Under the pieces are notes generated by a model. The model was not told the DNA's origin, searched no databases, and saw only the letters and a program-made list of their open reading frames with translations. From assembly GCA_017792445.1 (NCBI GenBank), contig CP051232.1, positions 3,260,001 through 3,324,000 on the forward strand: a stretch of DNA of 64,000 nt, given 5' to 3'. This stretch comes from Maritimibacter sp. (lineage in GTDB: Bacteria; Pseudomonadota; Alphaproteobacteria; Rhodobacterales; Rhodobacteraceae). Within the stretch, counting starts at the first letter, position 1. Each line of letters starts with the position of its first letter. A program made the translations under genes and the position numbers. This document shows, one piece after another, positions 55,684 through 63,591 of this stretch.

Positions 55684-56508
55684 ATGAAACGCACAACGCT
55701 TCTGGCCGCCACCGCGATGCTGGCGATTGCTTCGACCGGCGTGATCGCGACGGCGCAGGACAATGACGCGACGCCGCCCGCGCAAGAGACGCCCGATGCA
55801 GGGCCGGGTCCGCGGGGTCCGATGCTGCGGATGATCGAACAATTCGACACCGATGGCGACGGCGCCGTGACTCAGGCCGAGGTCGACGCAGTCCGCGCCG
55901 AGCGGATCGCCGAGGTCGACGCCGACGGCGACGGGCTTCTGAACGCCGACGAACTGACTGCCTTCTGGGATGCGCGCCGCGCCGAGCAGCAGGCCGCCCG
56001 CCAACAGGCGATGATCGACCGGCTGGATACTGACGGCGACGGTCTTCTGAGCGCCGAGGAACTGGCCGAGATGGGCCGTGGCGACTTTTTCGCGCGGCTT
56101 GACGCGGACGGCGACGGCACGATCACCACGGCGGAACTCGAAGACATGCGCGGCAAGTTCGGTCCGCGCGGCGAAGGTCGGGATCGCGACGCAGGCCGCG
56201 GCGAAGGCCATGGGCGGTTCGAGGGCCGTGGCGAGGGCCGCGGTGAAGGTCGGGGCGAGCATCGCGACGGTGACCGCATGGGCTTTCACAAGCGCGGTCC
56301 CGGCGAAGGGCGCGGCCATGGCCACATGCCGCCGATGATGCAGGGCATGCCGATGATGCAGGGCTACGTGATGGTCCCGGTCTACCCGATGCAGATGTAC
56401 GGCTATGGCCCGATGAACGGCCAGATGGATGGCCCGATGCACGGCCAGATGGACGGGCGTCCGATGACCCCGCCCGCGATGAACCCGGCGGAACAGCCTG
56501 ACGGCTGA
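55684..56508 (+). CDS. Secreted EF-hand protein with Gly/Arg-rich linker and Met-rich tail
   Basis: A 274-residue exported protein with a signal peptide cleaved near ATAQ (about residue 25). Four EF-hand loops follow: DTDGDGAVTQAE, DADGDGLLNADE, DTDGDGLLSAEE and DADGDGTITTAE, which should bind calcium. A Gly/Arg/Glu repeat (about 160-205) follows, then a Met/His-rich tail (about 215-265) with units such as QMDGPMHGQMDG, reminiscent of copper- or silver-binding sequences. It lies upstream of an ECF sigma module on the same strand, 84 bases away with a hairpin between. A link to metal stress is inferred. Confidence 0.88.
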   Translation: MKRTTLLAATAMLAIASTGVIATAQDNDATPPAQETPDAGPGPRGPMLRMIEQFDTDGDGAVTQAEVDAVRAERIAEVDADGDGLLNADELTAFWDARRAEQQAARQQAMIDRLDTDGDGLLSAEELAEMGRGDFFARLDADGDGTITTAELEDMRGKFGPRGEGRDRDAGRGEGHGRFEGRGEGRGEGRGEHRDGDRMGFHKRGPGEGRGHGHMPPMMQGMPMMQGYVMVPVYPMQMYGYGPMNGQMDGPMHGQMDGRPMTPPAMNPAEQPDG

Positions 56509-56516
56509 CCCTCGGC

Positions 56517-56553
56517 GGCGGCGCGCTTCTCGTCCCCAGGTAGGCGCGCCGCC
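56517..56553 (+). promoter_or_regulatory. GC-rich hairpin between the EF-hand and sigma-factor genes
   Basis: GGCGGCGCGC / GCGCGCCGCC pair perfectly across a 17-base loop. There is no U-tract, so it could be an inefficient terminator or a leader structure of the sigma-factor gene. A ten-codon frame (56564-56596, MAQKDYAAGP) follows and overlaps the sigma start by ATGA. Confidence 0.4.
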
Positions 56554-56592
56554 GATTGCCAGTATGGCTCAAAAGGACTACGCCGCCGGCCC

Positions 56593-57177
56593 ATGACCAT
56601 GGCACTCGACGCGCTCTCCGACGTGCCCGACGAGGCATTGCTGATCGCCTACGGAAATGGCGACCGCGATGCCGCGCGGGCCCTGACCCTGCGGATGACC
56701 CCGCGGGTGCTGGGCTATGCCGCCCGGGTTCTGGGCGACCGCGCCGAGGCCGAAGACGTCGCGCAAGAGGCGATGCTGCGGCTGTGGCGGCAGGCGCCGA
56801 AGTGGCGGCAGGGGGAAGCAAAGGTGACGACGTGGCTTTATCGCGTCGTGGCCAACCTGTGCACCGACCGGCTGCGGAAGGGGCGCGGACAGGATCTCGA
56901 CAGCGTACCGGAGCCGGAAGACGAAGCGCCGGGCGCAGAGGCAGGACTACAGGAAGCAGCGCGGGCGCAGGCGCTGGAAGAGGCACTGCAGGCGTTGCCG
57001 GACCGGCAGCGGCAGGCGGTGATACTGCGTCACCTAGAGGGGTTTTCGAACCCCGAAATCGCCGAGGTCATGGACATCGGTGTCGAGGCGGTCGAGAGTC
57101 TGACCGCTCGGGGGAAGCGCGCGCTGGCGGCCAGTTTGGGCGGGCGGCGCGCAGAACTGGGATACGACGATGGCTGA
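56593..57177 (+). CDS. ECF RNA polymerase sigma factor
   Basis: A 194-residue sigma-70 family protein with only regions 2 and 4. Region 2 spans about 20-85 (DRAEAEDVAQEAMLRLWRQ). Region 4 spans about 125-185 (ALPDRQRQAVILRHLEGFSNPEIAEVM). The acidic linker between them is typical. ECF factors switch on stress genes when released from an anti-sigma factor. The next gene overlaps by eight bases and is a single-pass membrane protein, a good anti-sigma candidate; the third gene resembles a periplasmic metal sensor. Confidence 0.93.
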   Translation: MTMALDALSDVPDEALLIAYGNGDRDAARALTLRMTPRVLGYAARVLGDRAEAEDVAQEAMLRLWRQAPKWRQGEAKVTTWLYRVVANLCTDRLRKGRGQDLDSVPEPEDEAPGAEAGLQEAARAQALEEALQALPDRQRQAVILRHLEGFSNPEIAEVMDIGVEAVESLTARGKRALAASLGGRRAELGYDDG

Positions 57178-57559
57178 GAAGGCTGAGATGAAACCGCTGG
57201 GGGCGGACGATCTGGACGCCCTGTTCGAAGCTGCCCGCACGCGGACGGCAGAGCCCACGGCGGCACTGTTCGAACGCGTGCTTGCGGATGCCGAGGCAGA
57301 GATGCCCGCGGCGCCCCCCGTGGCGTCGCCAGTTGCACCTGCGCCCCGGCGCGGGCTGGCGGCGCGGCTGCTTTCGGCGGTCGGCGGATGGCCGGCGGCG
57401 ACCGGGCTCGTGGCTGCGGCGGCGACCGGCGTGTTCATCGGCATGGCCGCGCCCTCGGCGGTCGAGACGCTTTCGGGCGGCTACGTGTCGGGGACGACCG
57501 GCTACGGGATGGAAGACCTGATGGTTTCCTACGCGGGCCTGATGGGAAGCGGGGGCTGA
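57170..57559 (+). CDS. Single-pass membrane protein, candidate anti-sigma factor
   Basis: A 129-residue protein with a cytoplasmic N-terminal half (about 1-60), one membrane helix (about 73-94, ATGLVAAAATGVFIGMAA) and a short periplasmic tail. No zinc-binding anti-sigma motif is present. Its position, eight bases overlapping an ECF sigma gene and three bases before a periplasmic sensor-like gene, is the basis for calling it a CnrY-like anti-sigma candidate. This is inference, not homology. Confidence 0.6.
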   Translation: MAEKAEMKPLGADDLDALFEAARTRTAEPTAALFERVLADAEAEMPAAPPVASPVAPAPRRGLAARLLSAVGGWPAATGLVAAAATGVFIGMAAPSAVETLSGGYVSGTTGYGMEDLMVSYAGLMGSGG

Positions 57560-57561
57560 AC

Positions 57562-58059
57562 ATGGCCAGCGAAATCGAAAAGCCGAAACGCAAGTGGACT
57601 GCGGGCCGGATCCTTCTGATCCTGTCGCTTGGGCTGAACCTGCTGATCGTCGGGCTGGTGGCGGGAGCCATCGTGAACCGGCCGCACGGGCCGGACCGGC
57701 CGCCCAAGATCGCCGACCTCGGGTTCGGGCCTTATGTCCGGTCGCTCTCGCGCGAGGATCAGGCGGCCCTTGCAACCGCCTTCAAGGCCGAGGAAGGCAA
57801 CTTCCGCGAACGCCGCGAGACCCTGCGCCGCCAGTTCGAAGAGCTGCTGACCGCCCTGCGCGCGACGCCCTACGACCACGACGCGGTGCAGGCGATCATC
57901 ACCTCGCAGCAGGAAGAGGCGCTGGCTTCGCAACGCATGGGCGGGCGGCTGTTCCTGGACCATCTCGCCGGGATGAGCGACGCCGAGCGCACGGCCTATG
58001 CGGACAAACTGGAAAGCGACGTGAAACGCTGGCGCCGGGACAAGCCAGACGACGACTAA
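57562..58059 (+). CDS. Periplasmic heavy-metal-sensor-like protein (CnrX/CpxP fold)
   Basis: A 165-residue membrane-anchored protein. One helix lies at 17-38, then a helical periplasmic domain with long charged helices (FRERRETLRRQFEELL) as in the Metal_resist/CnrX group. H134 and M138 (HLAGM) reproduce the His-x3-Met spacing of a CnrX metal-ligand pair; H42 and H106 are other possible ligands. In CnrYXH the X protein senses nickel or cobalt and releases the sigma factor via Y. The same order sigma-Y-X here makes this the likely sensor. Confidence 0.8.
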   Translation: MASEIEKPKRKWTAGRILLILSLGLNLLIVGLVAGAIVNRPHGPDRPPKIADLGFGPYVRSLSREDQAALATAFKAEEGNFRERRETLRRQFEELLTALRATPYDHDAVQAIITSQQEEALASQRMGGRLFLDHLAGMSDAERTAYADKLESDVKRWRRDKPDDD

Positions 58060-58082
58060 AGCGCCTGCCAAAGCGCCGGCGT

Positions 58083-59456
58083 TCACGCCGCGTGGGAACT
58101 GACCGTCACCTGATTGCGCCCGTCCGCCTTGGCCGCGTACAGCGCCCGGTCCGCCTGCGCCATCAGCGCCGCGGGATCGGGGCGGCCGCTGGCCGAGCCG
58201 TCGCTGATCGCCACGCCGATGCTGATGGTTACAGGGATCTCGGTGCCGTCGGGCAGGCGCACCGGGGCGCAGGACACCGCCTCGCGCAGACGGTCGGCGG
58301 TGCGCGCCGCCTGATCCAGCCGGCACCCGAAAATCACCGCCATGAATTCTTCGCCGCCCATCCGCGCCAGCAGATCGCCCTGCCGCAACGTGCCCTCCAT
58401 CCGGCGTGCGACTTCCGCCAGAACGGCGTCGCCTGCGGGGTGGCCGTAGGTGTCGTTGATGCATTTGAAACGGTCGAGGTCCAGCGCCAGCACCGCGAAA
58501 GCGCCCGATGCGCCGCGATTGCGCTCTGCGATCTGCCGCAGCCGGTCCATCGCGAAACGGCGGTTTGCAAGCCCGGTCAGCGGATCGGTGACCGCCAGCC
58601 GCGCCCCGTCGCGCAGCGCCGCGCGGCAGCGATCCTCGTAGGCCTTCCGCGCCAACGCGTGCCGCAGCCTCAGCGAGACTTCCTCGGGGTCGAAGCCGGT
58701 CTCGATCAGGTCGTCCACGCCGATGTCCAGCGCCATCACCGCGCGGTCCCAGCCCGGTTCCGACTGCACCAACAGGATCGCCGCCCGCATCGTGGCGCTG
58801 CGGCAGCGCAGTTCCGACACCAGCCGCAACGCCATCTCGGGCACGGCGGGGTTCTCGACCACGACGATGGCGTCCGGCGGGTCGCCAGCGCGCAGTTCGG
58901 TCAGCGCGGTGTCGTCGCGGCACACCCGCAGCGGCCCACGGATGCGCGCCTGCATTTCGGCCTGCCAAAGGTCGCACGACAGGTCCGCCGGCACGATCAG
59001 CGCGACCCGGCCGGTATGCGGGATCACGTCCATCGCATCGGCAAGCCCCGGGGTCCGCACCACGTCATCCAGTTCCGCACCCGACGCGACCCGCCGCATC
59101 AGGCTGCGGATGCGCGCGGCCACGATCGACGGAGCGGTGTCGGCATCCATCACCGCATCCGCGCCGGCGGCCAGCGCGCGCAGCCGCCCGCCACGCTCTC
59201 CGGCGCTGGTCCGCAGGATCAGGGGCAGGCGGCTGGTCTCGGGATCGGCGCGCAGGCGGCGGCACAGTTCGATGCCGCAACTGCCGTCCAGCGTTTCCGA
59301 CAGCAGGATCACGTCGGGCCGGTCGCCCTGCGCGTGGTCCAGAACCGCCTGCGCCGAGGACGCCAGAAGGACGTCATAGGCATGCGAGGCGAGGGTTGCC
59401 CGAAGCAGGATGCGCTCGGCCGGTATGGCCGCGGCAATCAGGATGCGTCCAGACAT
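58083..59456 (-). CDS. PleD-like diguanylate cyclase with degenerate receiver domains
   Basis: A 457-residue REC-REC-GGDEF protein. The output domain is intact: GGEEF active site, with inhibitory site RQGD five residues before it, so it should make c-di-GMP and be product-inhibited. The first receiver is dead: with the start at 59456, position 53 is Ser where Caulobacter PleD has the phosphorylated Asp, and the acidic pair at 9-10 is Ala-Ala. The second receiver also lacks a phosphoacceptor, as in PleD. The start is chosen because GAGG lies five bases upstream. A partner or non-phosphate signal must control it. Confidence 0.88.
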   Translation of the reverse strand: MSGRILIAAAIPAERILLRATLASHAYDVLLASSAQAVLDHAQGDRPDVILLSETLDGSCGIELCRRLRADPETSRLPLILRTSAGERGGRLRALAAGADAVMDADTAPSIVAARIRSLMRRVASGAELDDVVRTPGLADAMDVIPHTGRVALIVPADLSCDLWQAEMQARIRGPLRVCRDDTALTELRAGDPPDAIVVVENPAVPEMALRLVSELRCRSATMRAAILLVQSEPGWDRAVMALDIGVDDLIETGFDPEEVSLRLRHALARKAYEDRCRAALRDGARLAVTDPLTGLANRRFAMDRLRQIAERNRGASGAFAVLALDLDRFKCINDTYGHPAGDAVLAEVARRMEGTLRQGDLLARMGGEEFMAVIFGCRLDQAARTADRLREAVSCAPVRLPDGTEIPVTISIGVAISDGSASGRPDPAALMAQADRALYAAKADGRNQVTVSSHAA

Positions 59457-59564
59457 CATTTCCTCGCAATTCGATACAAATCGCCCTTTCCGGCTTATGG
59501 TCTCGTTCAAATTGGTTAAGAAAAGCTTTCCCCCTCAACGAGGGTCTGAAGGAAGGTCGGATAG

Positions 59565-59843
59565 ATGAAGCAGGAACAGGCGGAAACGCTGGCGGCACAG
59601 GCGCTTGGATGGCTTGCCGGGTCGGAAGAGCTGATGCCGGTATTCATGGGCGCGACGGGCATTTCCGTCGACGACATTCGCGCCCGCGCCAGCGAGCCCG
59701 AGTTCCTGGCCTCGGTGCTCGACTTCCTGCTGATGGACGACGCGTGGATCACCGGCTTTTGCGACGAGGCCGGGCTGCCCTACGACTCGGTCATGCGCGC
59801 CCGCGCGGCATTGCCGGGCGGGCAACAGATGCACTGGACCTAG
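59565..59843 (+). CDS. DUF3572 protein
   Basis: A 92-residue soluble protein matching DUF3572 (AETLAAQALGWLAGSEELM, FLLMDDAWITGFCDEAGLPY). The family is confined mostly to alphaproteobacteria and often sits beside divK or pleD-like genes, as it does here in divergent orientation. Function unknown. Its stop is one base from the stop of the dehalogenase gene on the other strand. Confidence 0.85.
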   Translation: MKQEQAETLAAQALGWLAGSEELMPVFMGATGISVDDIRARASEPEFLASVLDFLLMDDAWITGFCDEAGLPYDSVMRARAALPGGQQMHWT

Positions 59844-59844
59844 G

Positions 59845-62800
59845 CTAGAGGTCGATTTCGACCACGCCTTCGGGCTCGGCGGCGCGGCTGCGGCACAGGA
59901 TCATCCGGCTTTCGCGCTGCTTCGCCGACAGGACGTAATCGCGGTGCTCGACCTTGCCCGAGACGACGCCGCACTGGCATACGCCGCACAGCCCGTCCGA
60001 GCATTTCACGTCCACGGAAACGCCCGAACGCAGCAGCGCGTCGCTGGCGGATTCATCGGCTGACACCTCGATTTCGCGGCCGGACCCCGCCAGCTTCAGC
60101 GTGAACGGGTGGTTCTCGTACTCGGGCTCTTCGGGGACAGAGAAGTATTCCAGGTGGCGCTGTTCGTCGTCGAACCCGTTCGCCTCGGCCGCCGCCATCA
60201 CCGCGCCCATGTAGGCGTCGCCGCCGCAGGTGTAGACATGGGCGCCATCGCGGTAGCGCAGCAGCTCGCCAAAGTCGGCGCGGCTGCCTTCGTCCGAGAA
60301 GTGCAGATGCACCCGGTTGCCCCATGGCACGTCGCGCAGGTCTTCAAGAAAACCGGCATCGGCCCGGCGCGAACAGGAATAGTGCAGCGCAAAGTCGGCC
60401 CCGATCGCGTGCAGCCGGTGCGCCATCGCGATCATCGGCGTGACCCCGATGCCGCCGCCCATGAGGTAGGTGAACGACGCGTCCTCGGCCAAGGGGAAGT
60501 GGTTGATCGGGTGCGAGATGAACACCCGCCGCCCCGGCGTGAAGATCCGGTGCATCAGCTTCGACCCGCCGCGCCCCTTGTCCTCGCGCAGCACCGCGAT
60601 CTGGTATTTCGACCGGTCCGCCGGGTCGCCCGACAGCGAGTATTGGCGGAAGAACTCGGGCGCCACGACCACGTCGATATGCGCGCCGGCGGTGAAGGCG
60701 GGCAGGTCCGACCCGTCGGGCAACGAGAACTCGTACTTGGTCACGCCGTCGGCCATCACCTCGGCCTTCGACACCACCACCTGCAACACCGGGCTTTCGC
60801 CGGTCCCGGCGGTATAGACATGCTCGGGCGGTGTGCCGGCGGCGCGGCGGCGGCGGTGCTCGTGGGCGGGTATCATCGACTGGTACGCGGCGATCCCGGC
60901 TTCGCGGTCCATCGGGAAGGGCCACGGATACGGCGGTGGCGCCAGAGGGGCGGGGTAGACCGCCAGCGTCTGGTCCTCGTACTTCAGGTCGATGTCGCGG
61001 TTCAGCCCGCGTTCGTTGGGCGGCTCGGACGGCGGGCCATAGGGCCCTTCGTCGGTCATCTCGAGATCCCACCACCATTTCTTGACTGGATTGATGTCGC
61101 CGTTGCCGACGATGTCGTCGAACTTCGCAAGCATCGGCGCGGTGCCGGGAAGGTTCATCGCCGCCCAGCGGAACGGGCTTTCGGCCAGCACGCCCTCCAG
61201 GTTCCACGGGCAGGTCTTCATGCAACGCCCGCACATTGCGCCGTTTTTCTGGCTGACGCGGTAGGTGGTGCATTTCTGGCTGTCGGACTTCCAGATCTCG
61301 TAGCCGTTGAACATCAGCTTCGGACCGGCGGTGATCGCGCCGGACGGGCATTCGCGGGCGCATTTGTTGCAGGCCTCGCAGAACCGTTGCAGGCCGAAGT
61401 CGATGGGCCTGTCGTGGGTGACCGGCATGTCGGTGGTCACCACCCCCGACTTCAGGCGCGGCCCGAGGTAGGGGTTCAGGATGACCTCTCCGATGCGGCT
61501 GACCTCGCCCAGACCAGACAACAGCAGCAGGGGCGGGTGCAGCACCTCGTCATCCATCACCGTATGCGTCCGCGCCGGGTGGCCGAGGTCGCGCAGGTGC
61601 TGCGCCAGCACGCCGCCCACAAGGCTGAACCGCAGGTAGGCCCGCATCGACTGGGCGCAGCTGATCCAGTCGTCGCCCGACGCGCCTTCCATCGTCTCGT
61701 GGCCCTGATCGACGATCATGCTGATCGCCTGCGCGTGGTAGGGCGTGATCGGGTTGCCGGCCGCGTCGTGGCTGTACCACGCCCAGTCCGGGCATTCGCT
61801 CAGGCCCACCGCGTCCTGCCCCAGCCAGTACAGCGCGCCCTTGATGTTGTCGGCATTGCGCTTGGGGTCAGCGGTCGAGGGATGCACGGCCTTCGTCTCG
61901 CCATCCTGCAACAGGATCAGCGCGCCCAGCGAGGGACGGAAGGCGAAGGCCGAGGCCGCCTTGCGTACGTAGTTGCCGTTCTTCGCGCCTTCCTGTGCCG
62001 CCTTGCCAAGGTCGCCGAACAGCGAGCGGGCGAACATGTTGGCGCGTTTCGGCACGCGGGCGACATTGGCGCGGTCGATATAGGTGGTGGGTTCGTCGAC
62101 CCGCTTCAGCCGCTCGAACGGATGCGCGCCGTCCTTGAAGTCGCGCTGCGCGAACGGGTCGGCGGTGCGGGCGGTCTTCGCCTGCCGACCAAGGCCCGCG
62201 GTATATGCGAAGCCGGGGCGCTGGCCGGGCAGGATCGGCTTGTCCGGCGCCATTTCCATCGTCGTGGTGATCACGGCAAGGCCATAGCGGGTTCCAAGGA
62301 AGGGGTTCACCGCGCCGCCGTCCTCGACCGCCGCCAGCCCGGCGGCGACGGCAAGGCGCGTCAGGTCCACATCGGACTGAGCGGCGGAATGGGCGCGGGC
62401 GTTGAAGCCCAGCAGGCGCATGTAATTCGCCAGCGTCACGGCGGTTTCCATCGTCCGCAGGCAGGCGCGGTGGTCCTGCGCGTCGTGGATCCAGTCGGTG
62501 CCGGGTTCGTCCTTCCTCGGATCGCGGGGATGCGCGCACAGGAAGACAAGCGCATGCGTGTGGTGGCGGATGTCACCGGGGGGCGTGGCGAGCGACTCGC
62601 GCAGGCCGGCCATGATCACGTCGATCCCGGCGGCCAGCGTCTTGGGCTGCATGGTGCGGATCTTCTCGGCCAGCCGGTCCACGTCGGGGTTGGCCACGGG
62701 GGTGTCCAGCCATGCGCCGCCGGGAATTTCGCATACGCCGACCATTGCGCTGTCGAGATAATAGCCGAACGCCTTCAGGTGGTTGCTGCGCTCGAGCGGG

Positions 62801-63036
62801 TCTTCGGGGATCTCGGCGCGGGCGCGGACGGTGCCGTCGCGGGTGGCGTCCAGCATCGCCTGATATTCCTGCATCGCGTTGACGATGGACAGCGGGTCTT
62901 CGGGCCTGCGGAACGACAGGCCCTGCATCGGCGGCAACCGGTCCAGCCCCACGGCGCGGTCGGTGCGCTTCAGCCCCTCCAGCGGGTAGGGGCCAAGGTG
63001 GACGGGGCGGTTGCGATAGGAAAACAGCTTGCCCAT
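59845..63036 (-). CDS. Self-sufficient reductive dehalogenase: RdhA fused to an FMN/NAD(P)H/2Fe-2S reductase
   Basis: A 1063-residue cytoplasmic enzyme without a Tat signal. Residues 1-550 hold the corrinoid-binding core, with an internal duplication (about 181-270 resembles 456-545). Two 4Fe-4S clusters follow: C553, C556, C559, C563 and C589, C602, C605, C609. Residues 750-1063 form a phthalate-dioxygenase-reductase-like module: flavin motif RQYS (797-800), NAD(P) motif GGGIGVTP (860-867) and a plant-type 2Fe-2S site C1012, C1017, C1020, C1048. This resembles the respiration-independent dehalogenase BhbA of Comamonas, which removes halogen from halogenated hydroxybenzoate with NADPH. It lies eight bases after a MarR gene. 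The substrate here is unknown. Confidence 0.93.
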   Translation of the reverse strand: MGKLFSYRNRPVHLGPYPLEGLKRTDRAVGLDRLPPMQGLSFRRPEDPLSIVNAMQEYQAMLDATRDGTVRARAEIPEDPLERSNHLKAFGYYLDSAMVGVCEIPGGAWLDTPVANPDVDRLAEKIRTMQPKTLAAGIDVIMAGLRESLATPPGDIRHHTHALVFLCAHPRDPRKDEPGTDWIHDAQDHRACLRTMETAVTLANYMRLLGFNARAHSAAQSDVDLTRLAVAAGLAAVEDGGAVNPFLGTRYGLAVITTTMEMAPDKPILPGQRPGFAYTAGLGRQAKTARTADPFAQRDFKDGAHPFERLKRVDEPTTYIDRANVARVPKRANMFARSLFGDLGKAAQEGAKNGNYVRKAASAFAFRPSLGALILLQDGETKAVHPSTADPKRNADNIKGALYWLGQDAVGLSECPDWAWYSHDAAGNPITPYHAQAISMIVDQGHETMEGASGDDWISCAQSMRAYLRFSLVGGVLAQHLRDLGHPARTHTVMDDEVLHPPLLLLSGLGEVSRIGEVILNPYLGPRLKSGVVTTDMPVTHDRPIDFGLQRFCEACNKCARECPSGAITAGPKLMFNGYEIWKSDSQKCTTYRVSQKNGAMCGRCMKTCPWNLEGVLAESPFRWAAMNLPGTAPMLAKFDDIVGNGDINPVKKWWWDLEMTDEGPYGPPSEPPNERGLNRDIDLKYEDQTLAVYPAPLAPPPYPWPFPMDREAGIAAYQSMIPAHEHRRRRAAGTPPEHVYTAGTGESPVLQVVVSKAEVMADGVTKYEFSLPDGSDLPAFTAGAHIDVVVAPEFFRQYSLSGDPADRSKYQIAVLREDKGRGGSKLMHRIFTPGRRVFISHPINHFPLAEDASFTYLMGGGIGVTPMIAMAHRLHAIGADFALHYSCSRRADAGFLEDLRDVPWGNRVHLHFSDEGSRADFGELLRYRDGAHVYTCGGDAYMGAVMAAAEANGFDDEQRHLEYFSVPEEPEYENHPFTLKLAGSGREIEVSADESASDALLRSGVSVDVKCSDGLCGVCQCGVVSGKVEHRDYVLSAKQRESRMILCRSRAAEPEGVVEIDL

Positions 63037-63044
63037 GCGGGACC

Positions 63045-63485
63045 TCAGAACTTGGACGGACGGGAGTCGTCGTCGGTGATGAGCTTGGCGAGCAGCCGCG
63101 CCAGCAGCTCTTGTTCGCCGTCGGTCAGTCGGTCGGCGATCAGTTCGGCGTTCGCCTGTGCCAGCGGCGTGGCGTCGGACAGCGCGGTCCGGCCGGCGTC
63201 GGTCAGTTCGACAGTGCGCGTGCGCCCGTCGCCGTCGCCGCCGCTGCGGGCGATCAGGCCGGCGTCCTCCATCCGGCGCAATGCGCGCGAGATGGCGGTG
63301 CGGTCGACGCCGACGTGGTCTGCGATGTCCGACGGCTGGCGCAGGTCTTCATAGCCAAGCGCCACAAGGATCACCCAGTCCAGCCGCGACAGGCCAAGCG
63401 GGCGCAGTTTTTCTTCCAGCCTGCGTTGCTGAACGCGCGAGGCGATGGTGAGGCGATAGCCGAGGGAGTCGCTCAGGCGGTACAT
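63045..63485 (-). CDS. MarR-family regulator, probable controller of the dehalogenase
   Basis: A 146-residue MarR protein with a winged helix at about 45-105 (DIADHVGVDRTAISRALRRMEDAGLI). The ATG at 63485 is preferred over an in-frame TTG at 63500. No clear ribosome-binding site precedes it, so it may be leaderless. It is eight bases upstream of the dehalogenase and must share its transcript. A near-perfect palindrome lies 13-27 bases before its start. MarR proteins controlling reductive dehalogenases with aromatic ligands are known (RdhR-type), so a halogenated phenol may be the inducer; this is inference. Confidence 0.9.
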   Translation of the reverse strand: MYRLSDSLGYRLTIASRVQQRRLEEKLRPLGLSRLDWVILVALGYEDLRQPSDIADHVGVDRTAISRALRRMEDAGLIARSGGDGDGRTRTVELTDAGRTALSDATPLAQANAELIADRLTDGEQELLARLLAKLITDDDSRPSKF

Positions 63486-63497
63486 GGTTGTCAGTGT

Positions 63498-63512
63498 CAA
63501 TCAAATTGATTG
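63498..63512. promoter_or_regulatory. CAATCAA-A-TTGATTG palindrome, candidate MarR operator
   Basis: Perfect 7-base arms around a single central base, between the MarR start (63485) and the divergent HAD gene (63592). TTGACA-like elements flank it on the minus strand. Size and symmetry fit a MarR dimer site controlling the marR-rdhA operon and perhaps the HAD gene. Confidence 0.7.
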
Positions 63513-63591
63513 GCATTGTCAATTACCTTACTTCCTCCTGTCCGCCACAGGCGTCTTGTGGCATGGAGAGGCGTCTGCAAGGAGGGACCAG

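Noticed and set aside
60109-63354. A 1081-codon open frame on the plus strand
   Set aside because: It is antisense to the dehalogenase and part of the MarR gene, with low-complexity Val/Gly/Arg/His composition and no motif.
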